A stretch of 64,000 bases of DNA from Petrosia ficiformis (taxonomy: Eukaryota; Porifera; Demospongiae; Haplosclerida; Petrosiidae). Below the pieces are notes generated by a model. It searched no databases. It saw nothing but the letters and a program-made list of their open reading frames with translations, and had not been told where the DNA came from. The position numbers and the translations under genes were made by a program. Positions 11,088 through 25,300 of this stretch are shown here, piece by piece. How positions within the stretch are numbered: position 1 is the stretch's first letter; each line of letters opens with the position of its first letter. The stretch spans positions 1,630,426-1,694,425 of the forward strand of contig OX345651.1 of assembly GCA_947044365.1 (NCBI GenBank), in the 5' to 3' direction.

Positions 11088-14000
11088 TATCATCTGTTCA
11101 TTCTTTTGTAGGAGATATCATGTTTGTGGTGCACAGATCCTGTTTTTATCGAAGATAATTTATTTGAATTTTGCTTTGGCACAAAGCAGTGGAATGTATC
11201 AAACAGAAAGAAATCACATCTGTTTCATAAGGGTGCGTCCTGGCGTGAACAAGCCCAAAGAGATTTACAAACCTGCTTTGACTGTGTACAAGTTTATCAT
11301 CAGATGTTGAACAAAGCATTCAGCTCACACAAGAGTATCTTTATGCCAAGACGTGAAGAAATATATGTATTAAATGTTGATCGGATTACCAAATGCTTAC
11401 AAGAAAAGTTGAAATCATCAAAAACAAAAATGTCTACGTCAGAAGGGGACTTAGATGTCCTGAGTGAATTCTCTACTCCTCTGAAAGAGGTTTTGAAGTA
11501 CCCGAGATACTTACTAGATGAGAAATTGAATAATGTTGTTTTAAGTTGCTTGAAGTATTTAATAAGTACAGAAGAAGCTGATGATATTGTGTCTGAAAAA
11601 CTGCCTGGAATTTATTTGCTTTTGGTATATCCAGATAAACAAGTTAGTTAGTACATAATATATGAGAATACATCTAATTAATGTTCGCCCATGTAAGGGA
11701 GCTGTTTAATTGGTGAGCGTAAGCGATCCTAACCTAATGTGTAAAGTGGTGTTTATCTGTCTGTCACGCATACCGAAAATTAATTATACTTTCTATAATT
11801 ATTATTATTTATTCACGTATATTCAATGAAAAAATTATTCAAAAAATACGTGGAACATGACATTGAATTAGCAAGAGTTAGAGCTGTATGTAGGAGGACT
11901 AGGAAGACCCCAGAGCAACACCAAACGAGACTGGAAGGTGATGAGGAGGCAAAGAACATTAGAGACCCCAGATGATCGAGCAGGGAGACTGGAAGCTGAC
12001 AGAATGAGAGCCTGTGAGTATGCAAAGAGCAGTAGAGACCCCAGTGCATTGAGAGACAAGACTGGAAGCAGAGAAAAGTAGATCTAGAAGAAGGAGAGAA
12101 GTGAGAATACCTGAAGATCCTGAGACAAATTATGTTAATAAGCTTACGCTCGCTTAATAAAGTGTGTACATTTGGTGAAGTATAGTTATCTTACAAGTTA
12201 AATACATCCTGATATAATCCTTACAATGCCTATACACCTAACATACTTCTTATACCATACGAGAGTACATAAATATAACATTACCAAACTATTAAACTCT
12301 GTTCACATTACTGATGACCTCATTAGGGACTGTATATGTACTATATATAGTGTATATTTCATGAGGTTAATACATGATTATACTGTAACTCAATAATGAA
12401 ACAATGGATTGAATTTGACATGCACAAAAGAACAAAAGAATAATTATATGAAAATGGTGCAGACAAAGGTCACACTAAAGTTATTAACATTTTTCTGAGG
12501 TCATGCAGGAGGATATATATATATATATATATATATATCCCGATACGGCGAAACATCAAAGTAAACCACAGGGATATATATAAGATATAGCACCCTGTGG
12601 TCAAGATATAGCACTGCGGTCAGCTGATATAGCACCTGCCGTCGAAACAGACTACAAGAAAACAACGCTTACCTTCTCCAAAGTGCCGACAAAAAGGTAG
12701 GAGAACCATCAGACATCAACAAAGGTTTTGTCTTTCGTGATATATATTGGTTATATCACAGCCACTCGTGCTATATCAGATTTATAAAAACCTCGCCCTC
12801 GGGCTCGGTTTTTATAAATCTGATATAGCACTCGTGCTGTGATATAACTATACATAATTATGATGGTGACATCATCCCTTTGATGTGGTGAGTTCTATAT
12901 AGACCTTCCATGTGCACACTATGCAGGAGATGTCACCATCATACAATATATTGTATATAGTATGCTAATAGGTCCTATATACTGCATATAGGACCCTCGT
13001 TTTGTGTCCTCGAATGTGATATAGCCCTTGCAGGCTCGGGCTATATCACATCCTTGGACACAAAACGAGGGTCCTATATTTTGTATATAGGACCTGTTAG
13101 CATACTATACATATTACATATATATCATGCGGTCTTGTATCTCTCCCTATGGGTGTCTTATGTAAAAGTACATGTTATATTTAGCCACATACATGTACAT
13201 CTTAACTGTAGCTTTAGTTATAACTATAACTAAAATGCCAGACAATTACTTTTACAATACTTGTACATAATTATGATAATTATAATTAACTTCCAATACT
13301 ACATGTATATCTATAGGTACAAAAATGGGCTTTCAAAATTGTGAGATCTCTAGGTCCTTTAGAATGGGATAACTATGATGAAATGGAAGAAGTCATTGGT
13401 TGGTTAATGGCTGTTATAACTTTCAATCTATTTCTAGATACTCCATCCACTGCAGGTTGGTATATATAATAAATATAATAAGTAAACATGGCTTTAGTAT
13501 TATGAGTTGCCATGCCAACGGGTGGTAATTGAATCATCATGCTATTGGGAAGGGCTTAAAAGCTAAACTTTTCATACATGTACATCTCCAAATATGTGTG
13601 TTGATATTATCCCTGTTCATAACTTTTCCAGTCACTTTGTGCTTATCAACAACTCATTTACACATTTTTTCGCACTTTACTTGTTAATTGACCATCCCTT
13701 TTCAGCAACATGTACAAAAATGTTGTTTGGCTTCTTGTTGTGTGAAATCTATCTACATACATGTACATGTATATATATAGTACCTGACTTGATTAAGATT
13801 ACACACTATGATAGGAGCTACACTTTAATAAGATGATAGTCAACTGTACTTCTAAGTAGTACTATAGTCTATAGTACATATATAGTACGTGACTTTGTTA
13901 AGATTACATACTATGATGGGAGCTACACTTTAATAAGATGATAGTCAACTGTACTTCTAAGTAGTACTATAGTCTATAGTACATATATAGTACCTGACTT

Positions 14001-16273
14001 TATTAAGATTACATACTATGATGGGAGCTACACTTTAATAAGGTGATAGTCAACTGTACTATACTTTGTACTTTAATCATAATATTGTATGAATTCCCTT
14101 TACATTTGTATCTGATAGCATATTACATGTACTAAGGTGTAATACTGTGTAGTACATTCATAGTACAGTGATAGTATGTAAACTTAATAATGTCAGGTAC
14201 TGTACATGTACATTCTAAATACAGTGTACTTCACTCACAAAGTACACTGTACAATGGAAGTGCAGTGATAGTATCCTAATAATATCAGACAGGTACTGTA
14301 CATATGAATTTATAAGTTTATATGTACATTGTACATGTAGGTCAAGCTGCATGGGATCATTCAGAAGTTGTGTGTCTTCCGGGGTACCTTTTCGCTCACG
14401 AATCTCCTAAGCAATTTTGGGTTGGTATAAGCATGTTGATAACTTCACTGGATAACGCAAGTGTTAGAAACCGATTTCTCAGCAGCACTTCTGTCCATAA
14501 GCACCTGATAGATGCTGTCTTGAATGCACTCTTGCCTAATGCTGATAGAGAGTATTATATGAAAGGTGACGTCCAGGCACCATGTGACACTGTCTTTTGG
14601 CCAGTATTGCACATACTATCAATACTGTTAGATCGACTCGGTTTCTGTTTCTGGCAATTGACTTCTAAAGCTCCTTCAGATGTTTGTAAACTCATTCTTA
14701 GCCAACCATATTTCGTAGAGGAACTGAATAGGTTGTGCTTAGAAGAAGATACACACAGAGAAGTAGAAAGTTCTACGGAGGAGGACACAGCTAACAGCAG
14801 ATTTATGCATAATTTTGGCTCAAATTCTATCAATTGCTTATCAAACCTTTACTGTGAAAATGAAGGTGAAAGAAACTATACACCTGTAGCTCTCACTTGG
14901 ATAACGCCATTTGTCCTCTCTATTTTGCAGTTTGGTGACCTAATGGAGCCTGTTGTGAGGTCAACACTAGTCGCTTTATGCTCAATATATATGACCAGTC
15001 TTTCCTCAAAACCATGTTTAAAGTCAAGCATGTTGCTTGGTCTTGCAATACCACAATTTCAGAGAGCACTCTGTCCTAACAGAAAACTATCCAACTGCTG
15101 TTTGTTACTTCTTGCACAGCTAATAGAAATCTTGTTTACAAAAGAGGCATATTCCCTCTTGTTAAAAGAAAAATCAAAATGGCTACCCATTATTAGTTCT
15201 GCTTCAGAAAATATTTTTAAACTGCTAAACGACAGACAGTCTGAGCTTCTACCATCTTTAGTAGCTGTTAGGAAGACTATTTTTAGTCTTATAAATTGCC
15301 CGGTTGGTCGTCGTTTACCCCAACATACCAGGTTAGTCATATTCTTCAGCCCTAAGTTGAAGCAACAGTTTACCAAAATGCAGTCTACACCTCCAGCAAA
15401 GAATGTGATAGACGAAGCTATTTTGAATGTTCTGGAAGAATGTCTATCAAAGCAAGACATTTTAGGACCATTCATACCATTTCAGAATAATGAAATCAAC
15501 GTGTCAATTCCTTATATCAAGCAAGAACGACTGGAATATGACAGTAATGGTGAGTATCTTGGTAGTTTTGGTGAACTTACTAATAATTGTTATTGTTGTA
15601 TTTTTAGTAGGCATTGAGAAGAATCAAACAGATCCCTCATGCTCAGAAGATAGTAGCAGATCAAGTGAGTAGCTAGTCCCTATTATTTTCTTATTCACAT
15701 GCATTCTTTTAATGATTATAATGTTAATCTTACCTTTAAACTCAAAACCATTAATTTATACCTTCAAACTCAAAATCATTAGTCAAATTACATATCTGCA
15801 TATGCTGACATGATATTTCTATAGCTCACAGGGTCATCCCTATGATTGCTTTTCATGGGGTTCATGTTCGTGTAACATACACATTGTATTCCAAGGGGGC
15901 CTATGCTTGGTCACATGGTGTGTGAATAAATGCACACTCAAGCTAGCAGTTGATCAAGCTACAGCAGACCAGTGCAATAAAATCAGCTTGTGGAAACTGC
16001 AATTAATACATGCAGCTGGAATACATGTACATGCAGCTGGAATACATGTACATGTAGCTGGAATACATGTACATGTAGATTGCAAAACTTAAGTTATACA
16101 GAACTGTTACAAAGTAAGAAGAATTTTTAAAAATGAAGTATAATAATTATGTTATTGAGTTTCAGACTTCAGAAAGCCATCTGCAATAATAAACAATCAC
16201 AGGGATGTGTTTTTCTCAATATACATGTACATGTGAGGCAACTCTCATTTTCATTTTTCCATTGCCTCAGGTG

Positions 16274-16321
<48 letters not shown>

Positions 16322-19300
16322 TTGTTCTACATCTCCGATAACATCATGTATCTCACACTTTTCCTAAAGTTTCCCAGCAATCACTTGTTAGGCTGTTATA
16401 CAGGAAAAAGCTGTTTTCCATGTGATATACATGTATGATTCATTAATGTAAACTGTTACATACATATATTTTTTTTCATAGATTTGGTTAAGTCATCTAA
16501 ATCAGTACGAATACTGCGAAGGCCATTAGAGTTAGAATCTACAACTGACTCATCTGATACCAATCTGAAGGTACAGAAAAGACGACTATCTCTATCTCTG
16601 CAGCGAAAAAAGAATATAAAGTTTGTTTACAGAAAAGCATCAAAGATTGACTGTAGCACAAGCTGTAGCAGTGATTTGGAAGAAGGAAAGAGTAGTACTG
16701 TAAATGAGTTAATGAAAAAAAAGCTTCCAACTGACAATACGTGTGAAGAAAATACAGCTACAGCTGGTGAACGAACAGGCAAAAAGAGGCTATTTGTGTT
16801 GGATTTAGATGATGAAGACACGGAACGTGATGTAACAAGTGAGGTGCTTACAATATCCAATAGCAGTAGTAATAGTGATGATGAGCTGCCCTCCTTTGTC
16901 GATGCTGTTGAGAGAATCACACCAAGTAAATCCATCAAGAGGCCCAGGGACAAAGAGCACGATGACACTGTTGGAACACTGAAAACAAAAAAGTGCCACA
17001 AAGATCACGAGAAGAAACAAAAGGCCAATTCCACAAAGAAAAGAAGAATAGCTTCTAAGCAGCGAGCTAAATCCGTACCAGATGATAACTGTATTGTAAT
17101 ATCAAGTGATAGTGAAACGGATTCTTTGTTTTCAGGTCCTGATAATCTTTCTAGTACTATTTCTGGAACAGAAAATGATAGTAAGTCTAAAACCTCCTCA
17201 AAGTCTGGGATTCATTTTCCAGAGAATTTTGATGATGATTGTAAAACCCCTCCCCTTTCCAACGATGTTAGAGTCCTGAGCCATCCGATATCTGGAGAGA
17301 AACCAAAAGAATCAAGTGCCATTTCAGATGCAAAGGATATTGATTCACAGATCAATGTTCCTTGCATTTCAAACATCAACACTTCAACAAATGGGGTTCA
17401 AAAAGTAAACCCAAATTCAACCACCAAGTGGTGCTCAAAAACTGACACAATGAACACACTCGAATCCCTTAACCAGTTTTCCACTTGGTTTAGTTCACCA
17501 ACCCAAAACAATTTGGACAATGAAGCTGAACATATGGAAGTGGATGAATTAAGTGCTAAGTTACCTAGAGAGGAAGATGCGCATAATACTGGTACTGTTG
17601 TGTCCAAAGTAAGCCAACAGCCTCGATTAGGTAATTACAAGGAGCCATTATCTCCAACTGTTAATCAAGCTCCAGATAGTTTAATGGAAGTAGACTTTGT
17701 GTATGAAGATATATCTTCACAGAATGTGTATACATGTATGCCTACAATTGAAGAAAGTATGGAGAGTGATGAAGACGATAATGCAATTGTTGCTGCTGCA
17801 AAAGAGGCTGGGATAAAAGGTTAATAATGCATTTGTATATCACTATAAGTCCCACATGTATTAATATATCATTATAAGTCCCACATGCATTATTATATCA
17901 CTATAAGTCCCAAACGTATCAAAACCTCTGCTGTGTATGTGATACAGCAGAGGTTTTGATACGTTTTAAAGCATGGGCCAAATTGGCTCAACAATGATTA
18001 GTGTCAAAAACTCTGATACAGGGTCATGCTGCTCCTAGGGGTATGCTCCTCTTAGGAATATTTAAAAAATTTAGGCCCTTTGAGGTTGCTACTGATGGCT
18101 TGTAGCTATATAGTTAATGTTTTCATTATTTAAAAAATGTACTTTGGGAATCCCAGGGCAACTGCCGTCTCCGTATGAAACCCTGAATACATGTATGTGC
18201 AATTGTGTGTGCTTACCTATGATTGACTGTTTCCAACTACTAACAACAAATCCTGTGTAGAATCCTGATATACAATACACACACAAACACACACATAACA
18301 TGTATACATACACAAACATACATGTACACGTACACACACTCATAACATAACTGTAGACTTGCATTACTGTTGTACATGTACATGTACATTGAACATGTAT
18401 CAGAAGAAATACTTTTTTTTCCTTTAACAGAAACGGTAACTGAATCTCATCAGTATAAAGAATACTTACATGAAAGTGACACTCAAACATCTGCTGATAT
18501 TGACAAGTCCAGTGGACCAACTTCCAAATCCACAATAAAAGATAGAAGTTGTATTTCCATAGAAAACGATCATGAAGATACTGACAATGCAAGTTCTGAT
18601 GACATTTTAATGCCTGCAAGAAAGAAACAACACATTCTACAAGTCAACTGTAATGAAGAATTACCAACCGTCAACCTCTCTTCTCCAACGGATGAAACTG
18701 GTACATCTATTTATAACGAGTTTTTTCAGTTACCAACTTGTGCATTGAGCTCGGCAGTGATTACACCACAAAGAGTGCAAGTAAGACCATTGAGAGTTGT
18801 AGTCGACAAACTGAATTCAGAAAATATACGAGACATTGTGAAACGAATCCAGCAAAAAGAGCTTTGTGTAGCATCCCCTCATTCAAAGTACAGAGAAGAA
18901 TGCCAACTCTTTATGCAATCTCAAACATTTGCTTATCCTCAGAAAAAGTTAAGATTAGTTGTGTCGATAGAGCTTTCACTTCTTTCAGGAGGTCTTAAAG
19001 ATAAAGGGATTTCTCCATTTATTAAAGATAAAAAACATACAGCATATATCATTCCTCGATCACATTCCAACTCTCAGCTATTAACTAAGGATAAAGTCAT
19101 TAACAGTCCCTCCAATGCAAATACTGAAATGAAGCCACAGCATACAGATTCTATCAGTACTTCTAAGAGATCTCCTCGTACTTCTGACACTGTTAAATTT
19201 TACAGTAATAGTAGCAAGCATAGCCTTGTTGATTCTAATGATGACAATGTTCCTAATAGTAATCATTGCAGTGATAGTTCTACAGATGTGCGTTTATTTG

Positions 19301-22300
19301 ACGAGTCTGATCTCTTTAGTAATTCACAGGTACAAGTAGGTAGTGAATGCTTTGTCAGCACTATTCAAACGAATAAAATGAAGCCTAATGTAACCTCAAC
19401 TTCATATTCTAATCATAATGTTGCCCCCAAAAGAGCAGAACACCCCGATTTGTCAAATAGAAAACCAAATCATACAGCACCTTCGAAGAGTATTCAAATT
19501 TCTACTCTGCAGGCTCAAACTTCAGTATATAAACCAAAAGTGTCACAAAGCTCTCAGCCAAGATCAAAAAATTCTGGCGTTATTCATCCACCCTTTTTCA
19601 CACATTCAAGATTAGCGGCTCTTGTTTCTTCCAGTAATACAAAGTCTACTTCTCAGAATGACAAGCGTATATCCATTCAAAGTGAATCTGGTAGGCACAC
19701 ATCAGCTGTAGGTGATCGTTCAAACATGGTGAATTCTACTAACAGTGATGACCATAGACCTCAATTGCAGACTAGTAATTCGATAGCCTTCCCTACATCC
19801 ACCACTACCAGAAATCCCTCCTCCGTTAAAAACCGGCCTCATCCTAAAGTATATCCTGTGGTTGATCTAAACCCAATTCAAAAACGACGTATAGAAGATT
19901 TGTATTACCAGTTCCTCAGTTGGGACCCTAAAATATTTCTTGATCCCAAGATGTCACATGATGATTGCCCCATGCGTCCAAAACTTGTTTTCCCTACTCA
20001 GCCTAAACCAGTTCCTGTTACATTTCTTAATTACGAGGACTATTATAATACCTTTATGCCACTTACTCTACTGGAACTATGGGATAATGTAAGTTCTTCT
20101 CCTCTCTGAGGTCTCTTGTACGTTCTACTATTATCATATGTTAATATAAATTATGTGTCTATAAAAGGGGACCATTTTACCTTAATCAAATACTTCTGGT
20201 GGCTCAACATTTCACATGTTGTCATATTGTACAGGAAATTAATGATTTATAGTATCCAGGTTTAGCTGTCATCACAGTGCTCAAAATAACGTCCAGCTTC
20301 TGTCCGGATAAATGTGCATTTGACTGGACAAATTACCTGATTAGTTGTGAGGATAATACAACAAAATAAGTACGGTAACCTCACAGTGAGGTTAATTATT
20401 AGTCAATAGCTAGTGGATTACTTCCTTTTATCTCTAAATGGGTACAGTACAGGTTCATGAGAATTGCTTTTTTTCCAGACAAAATCACAATTTGGTGGTT
20501 AAATACTGTTTTGTCCAGATGTTTCTGCTGGACACTTAACAAAACTAATTCGAGCACTGTATTCAGCTTCTGCAAATGGCAGAGTGGTGAGCATTTAAAT
20601 ATAAGCGTTTGTTGAAATTAGGTTATTTAGGTCCCTTTTTGCAAATTGAGTCACATGATTATATTAATTTGATTATCCATATTACTCTTTTTTTATAAGG
20701 TGTATGAAGAATTGAAAAACGAAAGTACTTGCAAAATCCCTCCACTCCATGCTGAGCTAATACAAATATCTGAAACAGATCAACGATATCAACACCTCAT
20801 GAAATGTAAGGTGAATATAGCTCGTGAGTTCAACTATCCTTTTGATAGCTATATGGTGTTAGTGGATTTTCTCTCTGGTCAAGAGGAAGAGGAAGATGCA
20901 CATTCTAACTGTGATGAAGATCAACTTGCTAGTAGATTTGCGATAGTACAATCTACACAGTGCATTGGCTTAAAACCAATGAATGACAAAACTAGTGCAC
21001 CAAATGAGAATAATGTTGAGCTAATTCTCACACTACGACTCATGGCACGTGATTTAATAGCCACAAATAGGCAATCAAGCATTAAAACTGTTCGATTATT
21101 TACTATTTGTCATCTATCTACGATATTACGTCAATGGAGTGGATTAATGAAATTCCATCGAAGTAAATTAGCCAGAGATATTCTGTATCCAAGGGGAGGA
21201 AAATACTTTGGTCTAAGAGAAGAAACGAAATCTACTAAAGGATCTCCTGAAGATGTTGACATTTTGGTAAGAGCATTAAGGCTGGTTCACAATATGACAC
21301 AAGGCCTTGTATTGCGTAAGTGTATTGAATTGTGAAAATGATGTGCTTCTTTTAATGCCGTCAGACGCAACATAATGCAAGAATAGGATCTGATTCTTTG
21401 CGTCAGCTGTGTTGCGTTTGACCAATCAGTTTTCAGAATTTTATCACAACGCAACTGACGCAAAGCGAGGCTTGCATCATTTTGTGAATCAGCCTTTACT
21501 GTTTTTTTAATTACTAGTATTGGGAAAATAAACTCATGCTAGGCTCAGCAGGCCTGAACATTCCACTATGTAGAAAACGTTTTTATTGGACATCATGTTG
21601 TATAGATGTACATGTAGATAGTGATCCACAGATAAAAGAAACTGAAGATATTCTCCTGTTCTGTCAATGTCTAAACTAATGTACAATATTGCACAGGGTA
21701 TGTGTTCTAGGAACATCTAGTTCTAGTATATGTGCATCACTACTTTCTAGCACTGCTCTTACCCATTTCTACTAGAAATTGAAACTCACAAACTATGGTA
21801 CTAGAAAATATGGTAATAGCTCAACAAATATGATTCTGAGTGTTATATCAATCGTTCCTACAGTAAAATAGTGCTATAAAGTTTAAAACTTGGGTAGGTG
21901 AAGTATCTGTATCTGCTCTATACTACTTACATATACCTATATTTAACTGTACCTTTGCTTTGGATATAAGAACATGTAGGGATATACTAACCAAAAGAGC
22001 AGATTATGATGGTACCTCGGCAACATAATTATACTAACCTCTTCCATACAACAACCCTACATAAGTATAATTCATCTTTGTGTTTTATTTTTTATACTCT
22101 AGCTATACTTATCAAGTTATATAGGGTTGTTATGTGGAAGTAATATTTATTTTTTTTGCTAAGGTACCATCCCAATTTTGTTCGTATTCTTTTTCAATTG
22201 CAATATCCCTACATGTAGTATTTGTACAGATACTCTATGACTGTACATGTATATGTATTTTTAAATACAGTACCTGACAGTATTAAGTTTACATACTATC

Positions 22301-25300
22301 ACTGTACTTCCATTGATTACAGTGTACTGTGTGAGTGAAATACACTATACTTTGAATGTACTACACAGTATTACACCTTAGTACTATGCTATCACACACA
22401 AATGTAAAGGGAATTCACACATTACTATGATTACAGTACATACATGTAGTAGTACTATAGTATAACAGTTGACTATCACCTTATTAAAGTGTAGCTCCCA
22501 TCATACATAGTATGTAAACTAAAGGTACTGTATGTAATATGTATATGTATATGTACATGATAAATACTCCATGTAGTATGGACAAGTCTACAATTGTGGT
22601 CAGTATTCAGCTATCCAGTTAGCTATGAAGATGGTAGAAGAAAATTATATTCATCCACGTATTATGTTACTACAAGGACCACCAGGCACTGGCAAAACAC
22701 ACACCATTACAGGAATTGTACAAGCTGTATTGAAGGTAAATGCATACATGGAAATGTAATTAATACAGATTTTTATGGCCCGTAGGGCCATCTCTATAGT
22801 TGCATTCCACGGGGTTTAATGTATATAATTATATATTACATATGTTTGTGGCCACTTACGTGAGTTGTATACATAGTTAAGGAAGTTGTGTCATTCCGGG
22901 GGCTCAGTCAATTAATGGGCATGGTGCGTAAAAGTATGCGCTCGATCTACAGACCAGCAGGAATATTCATGAAGAATGTAAACTGTTGTATAAGCAGAGA
23001 AACAGTATAAAGATGATGCAAGAACCAACAAGTAAGTACATGTATTATAACGTTGTTCAGCTTCAGACTTGAGGAAGTCATCATTTAGAACCTTGAAGGA
23101 GTACTTCAGTTTCTGTGCACTTAGTCAGTAACACTTACTTCTTCAGGTCCCAGGTTTCGAGTACACAGAAAGGTAGAGACACTAGTGTCTTCAGCTACAT
23201 ACATGTAGTCATCGCAAAGCAATTTTAGGGATACTTTTTTCTCAATATACATGTATCTTGTTTTACATCAGACATGAATTGACAGATATTGTAGAATTTG
23301 TAGGCCACACTATTAGAACCAAACTTGTTACAGAAATTACATCTATAAAAAGTACAAGAAAATATATTAAGAAAACGTATTCCTATGATTTCTTTGTGGT
23401 GTCATCATTCAGTAATCATGGCTGATTGTCTTGTGTCTGAAACCCAACAGATTAGTTTTTTTTTCTTGTAGGAATATATTTCAGATAGAATAGCCATTAT
23501 TAGTTCTAGTTTCTACGTAAGCTACAAGCAGCTTTCTTCCTGCTGGTCTGTAGCATGAGCATGCTTTATTTACACCCACACCCACACCCACATCCCCACC
23601 CCATCGATAGCTTGAGCACACCCACATCATTACTTCTCCGTGCACCCAACACCCACATCCCCACCCCATCGATAGCTTGAGCACACCCATACCATTACTT
23701 ATTCGTGCACCCAACACCCACATCCCCACCCCATCGATAGCTTGAGCACACCCATACCATTACTTATTCGTGCACCCAACACCCACATCCCCACCCCATC
23801 GATAGCTTGAGCACACCCATACCATTACTTCTCCGTGCACCCAACACCCACATCCCCACCCCATCGATAGCTTGAGCACACCCATACCATTACTTATTCA
23901 TGCACCCAACACCCACATCCTCACTCTGTTGATGCAATTCTTTAACTACATGTATGTATGCAATGAGCAATGGTGGAGGAGTGCATCAGTAGTAATACTT
24001 TTGAACAAACACTTACCTTCCAACACTTGCTATTCGGCCATTGTATACAGGAATCAATTGGTATTTAGGAGTAGCATTAACTGGTCTTCCTGGATACCAA
24101 ATTTCATTGACTTCCTGTGCAAAATGGCCAAATATTATTTGTTCAAAATTATTATACGCCACAAGTATGGTTTTCCCAAATTGGGTCACATAAATACATG
24201 TAAATTTAACTCTATAGAGAGCAATCATAGGGTTGGCCCTCTGGGTCATAGAAATATATACACAAAATACCTTACAATACAGTTATATACATTGTATATG
24301 TAGCTATATACATTATATTCGGACTTGGTAAGTAAGGTTCTGGTGACTAATTCATATCAAATGTTTATTCTTGTCTCAATGTAGTCTTTAATAGCCAAAC
24401 AACGACAAAGGACAGTGTCCACCCTACCTGGTGTCACTTGTGACAATTCACCGCCACATATTCTTGTGTGTGCTCCTTCTAATGCTGCTGTTGATGAAGT
24501 TGCTCGTAGGCTCTTGAAAGATGGGCTGGTATATAATACTCCACAGTGGAGAGAAAAGAATGGAATTCCAGGTGAGATACATTAGAGTAAAGGCAAAACA
24601 CAAAGAAGTGATACTTATGTACGGTTGTTATGTGGAAATGGTATTTCATTTTTTTGCCAAAGTCATCTTGTTCCTGTGCTTTTTTTGGTTTTGATATGTA
24701 TCCCTACCTACTCTTTCATTTTTTAAAATGTTTTTTATTATTCTTGTATATTTATATTGCAGTTGACAAAGTCATCAATGAGATTGAGCCGTGTGCATTT
24801 GGTATCAGGTTAGTTCGTGTTGGTGATCAAGCTCGTATACATAAAGATATTAGACAACTTAGCATCCAAGTATTAGTAGATGAAGCTAAGAAAAGCAACA
24901 TGCCAAAAGGTAAATACAATATACTGTATCTGTTACAATTCAATAAAATTCATATAAGTAAATTGTTATAAAGAAACAAGATTTATGGAGAAACAAGATA
25001 TATAGAGAAAAAAGTATCCCTATGATTGCTTTGTGGTGTCCAGCATTAAGTAATCACGGCTAACTTTATCATGCCTGAAACACAACAGCCTATTATACGT
25101 GTAGTTATTATTTTGATTATCTACCTCTCCTTACCTTTCAAAGGACCTTGTAGAACTTTAGGAATATATTTCAGGCAGAATAGCTAGCTATTAGTTCCAG
25201 TTTCTTTTGCTGGTCTGTAAAGCTCAAGCGCACGTTCTTTTATTTGCCACACCCATTAATTGACCAAGTCCCCGGGAATGACACAACTTCCTTAACTACG

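Noticed and set aside
15059..15475. Minus-strand 138-codon ORF
   Set aside because: It is the antisense shadow of SETX exon 4, whose plus-strand reading is conserved.
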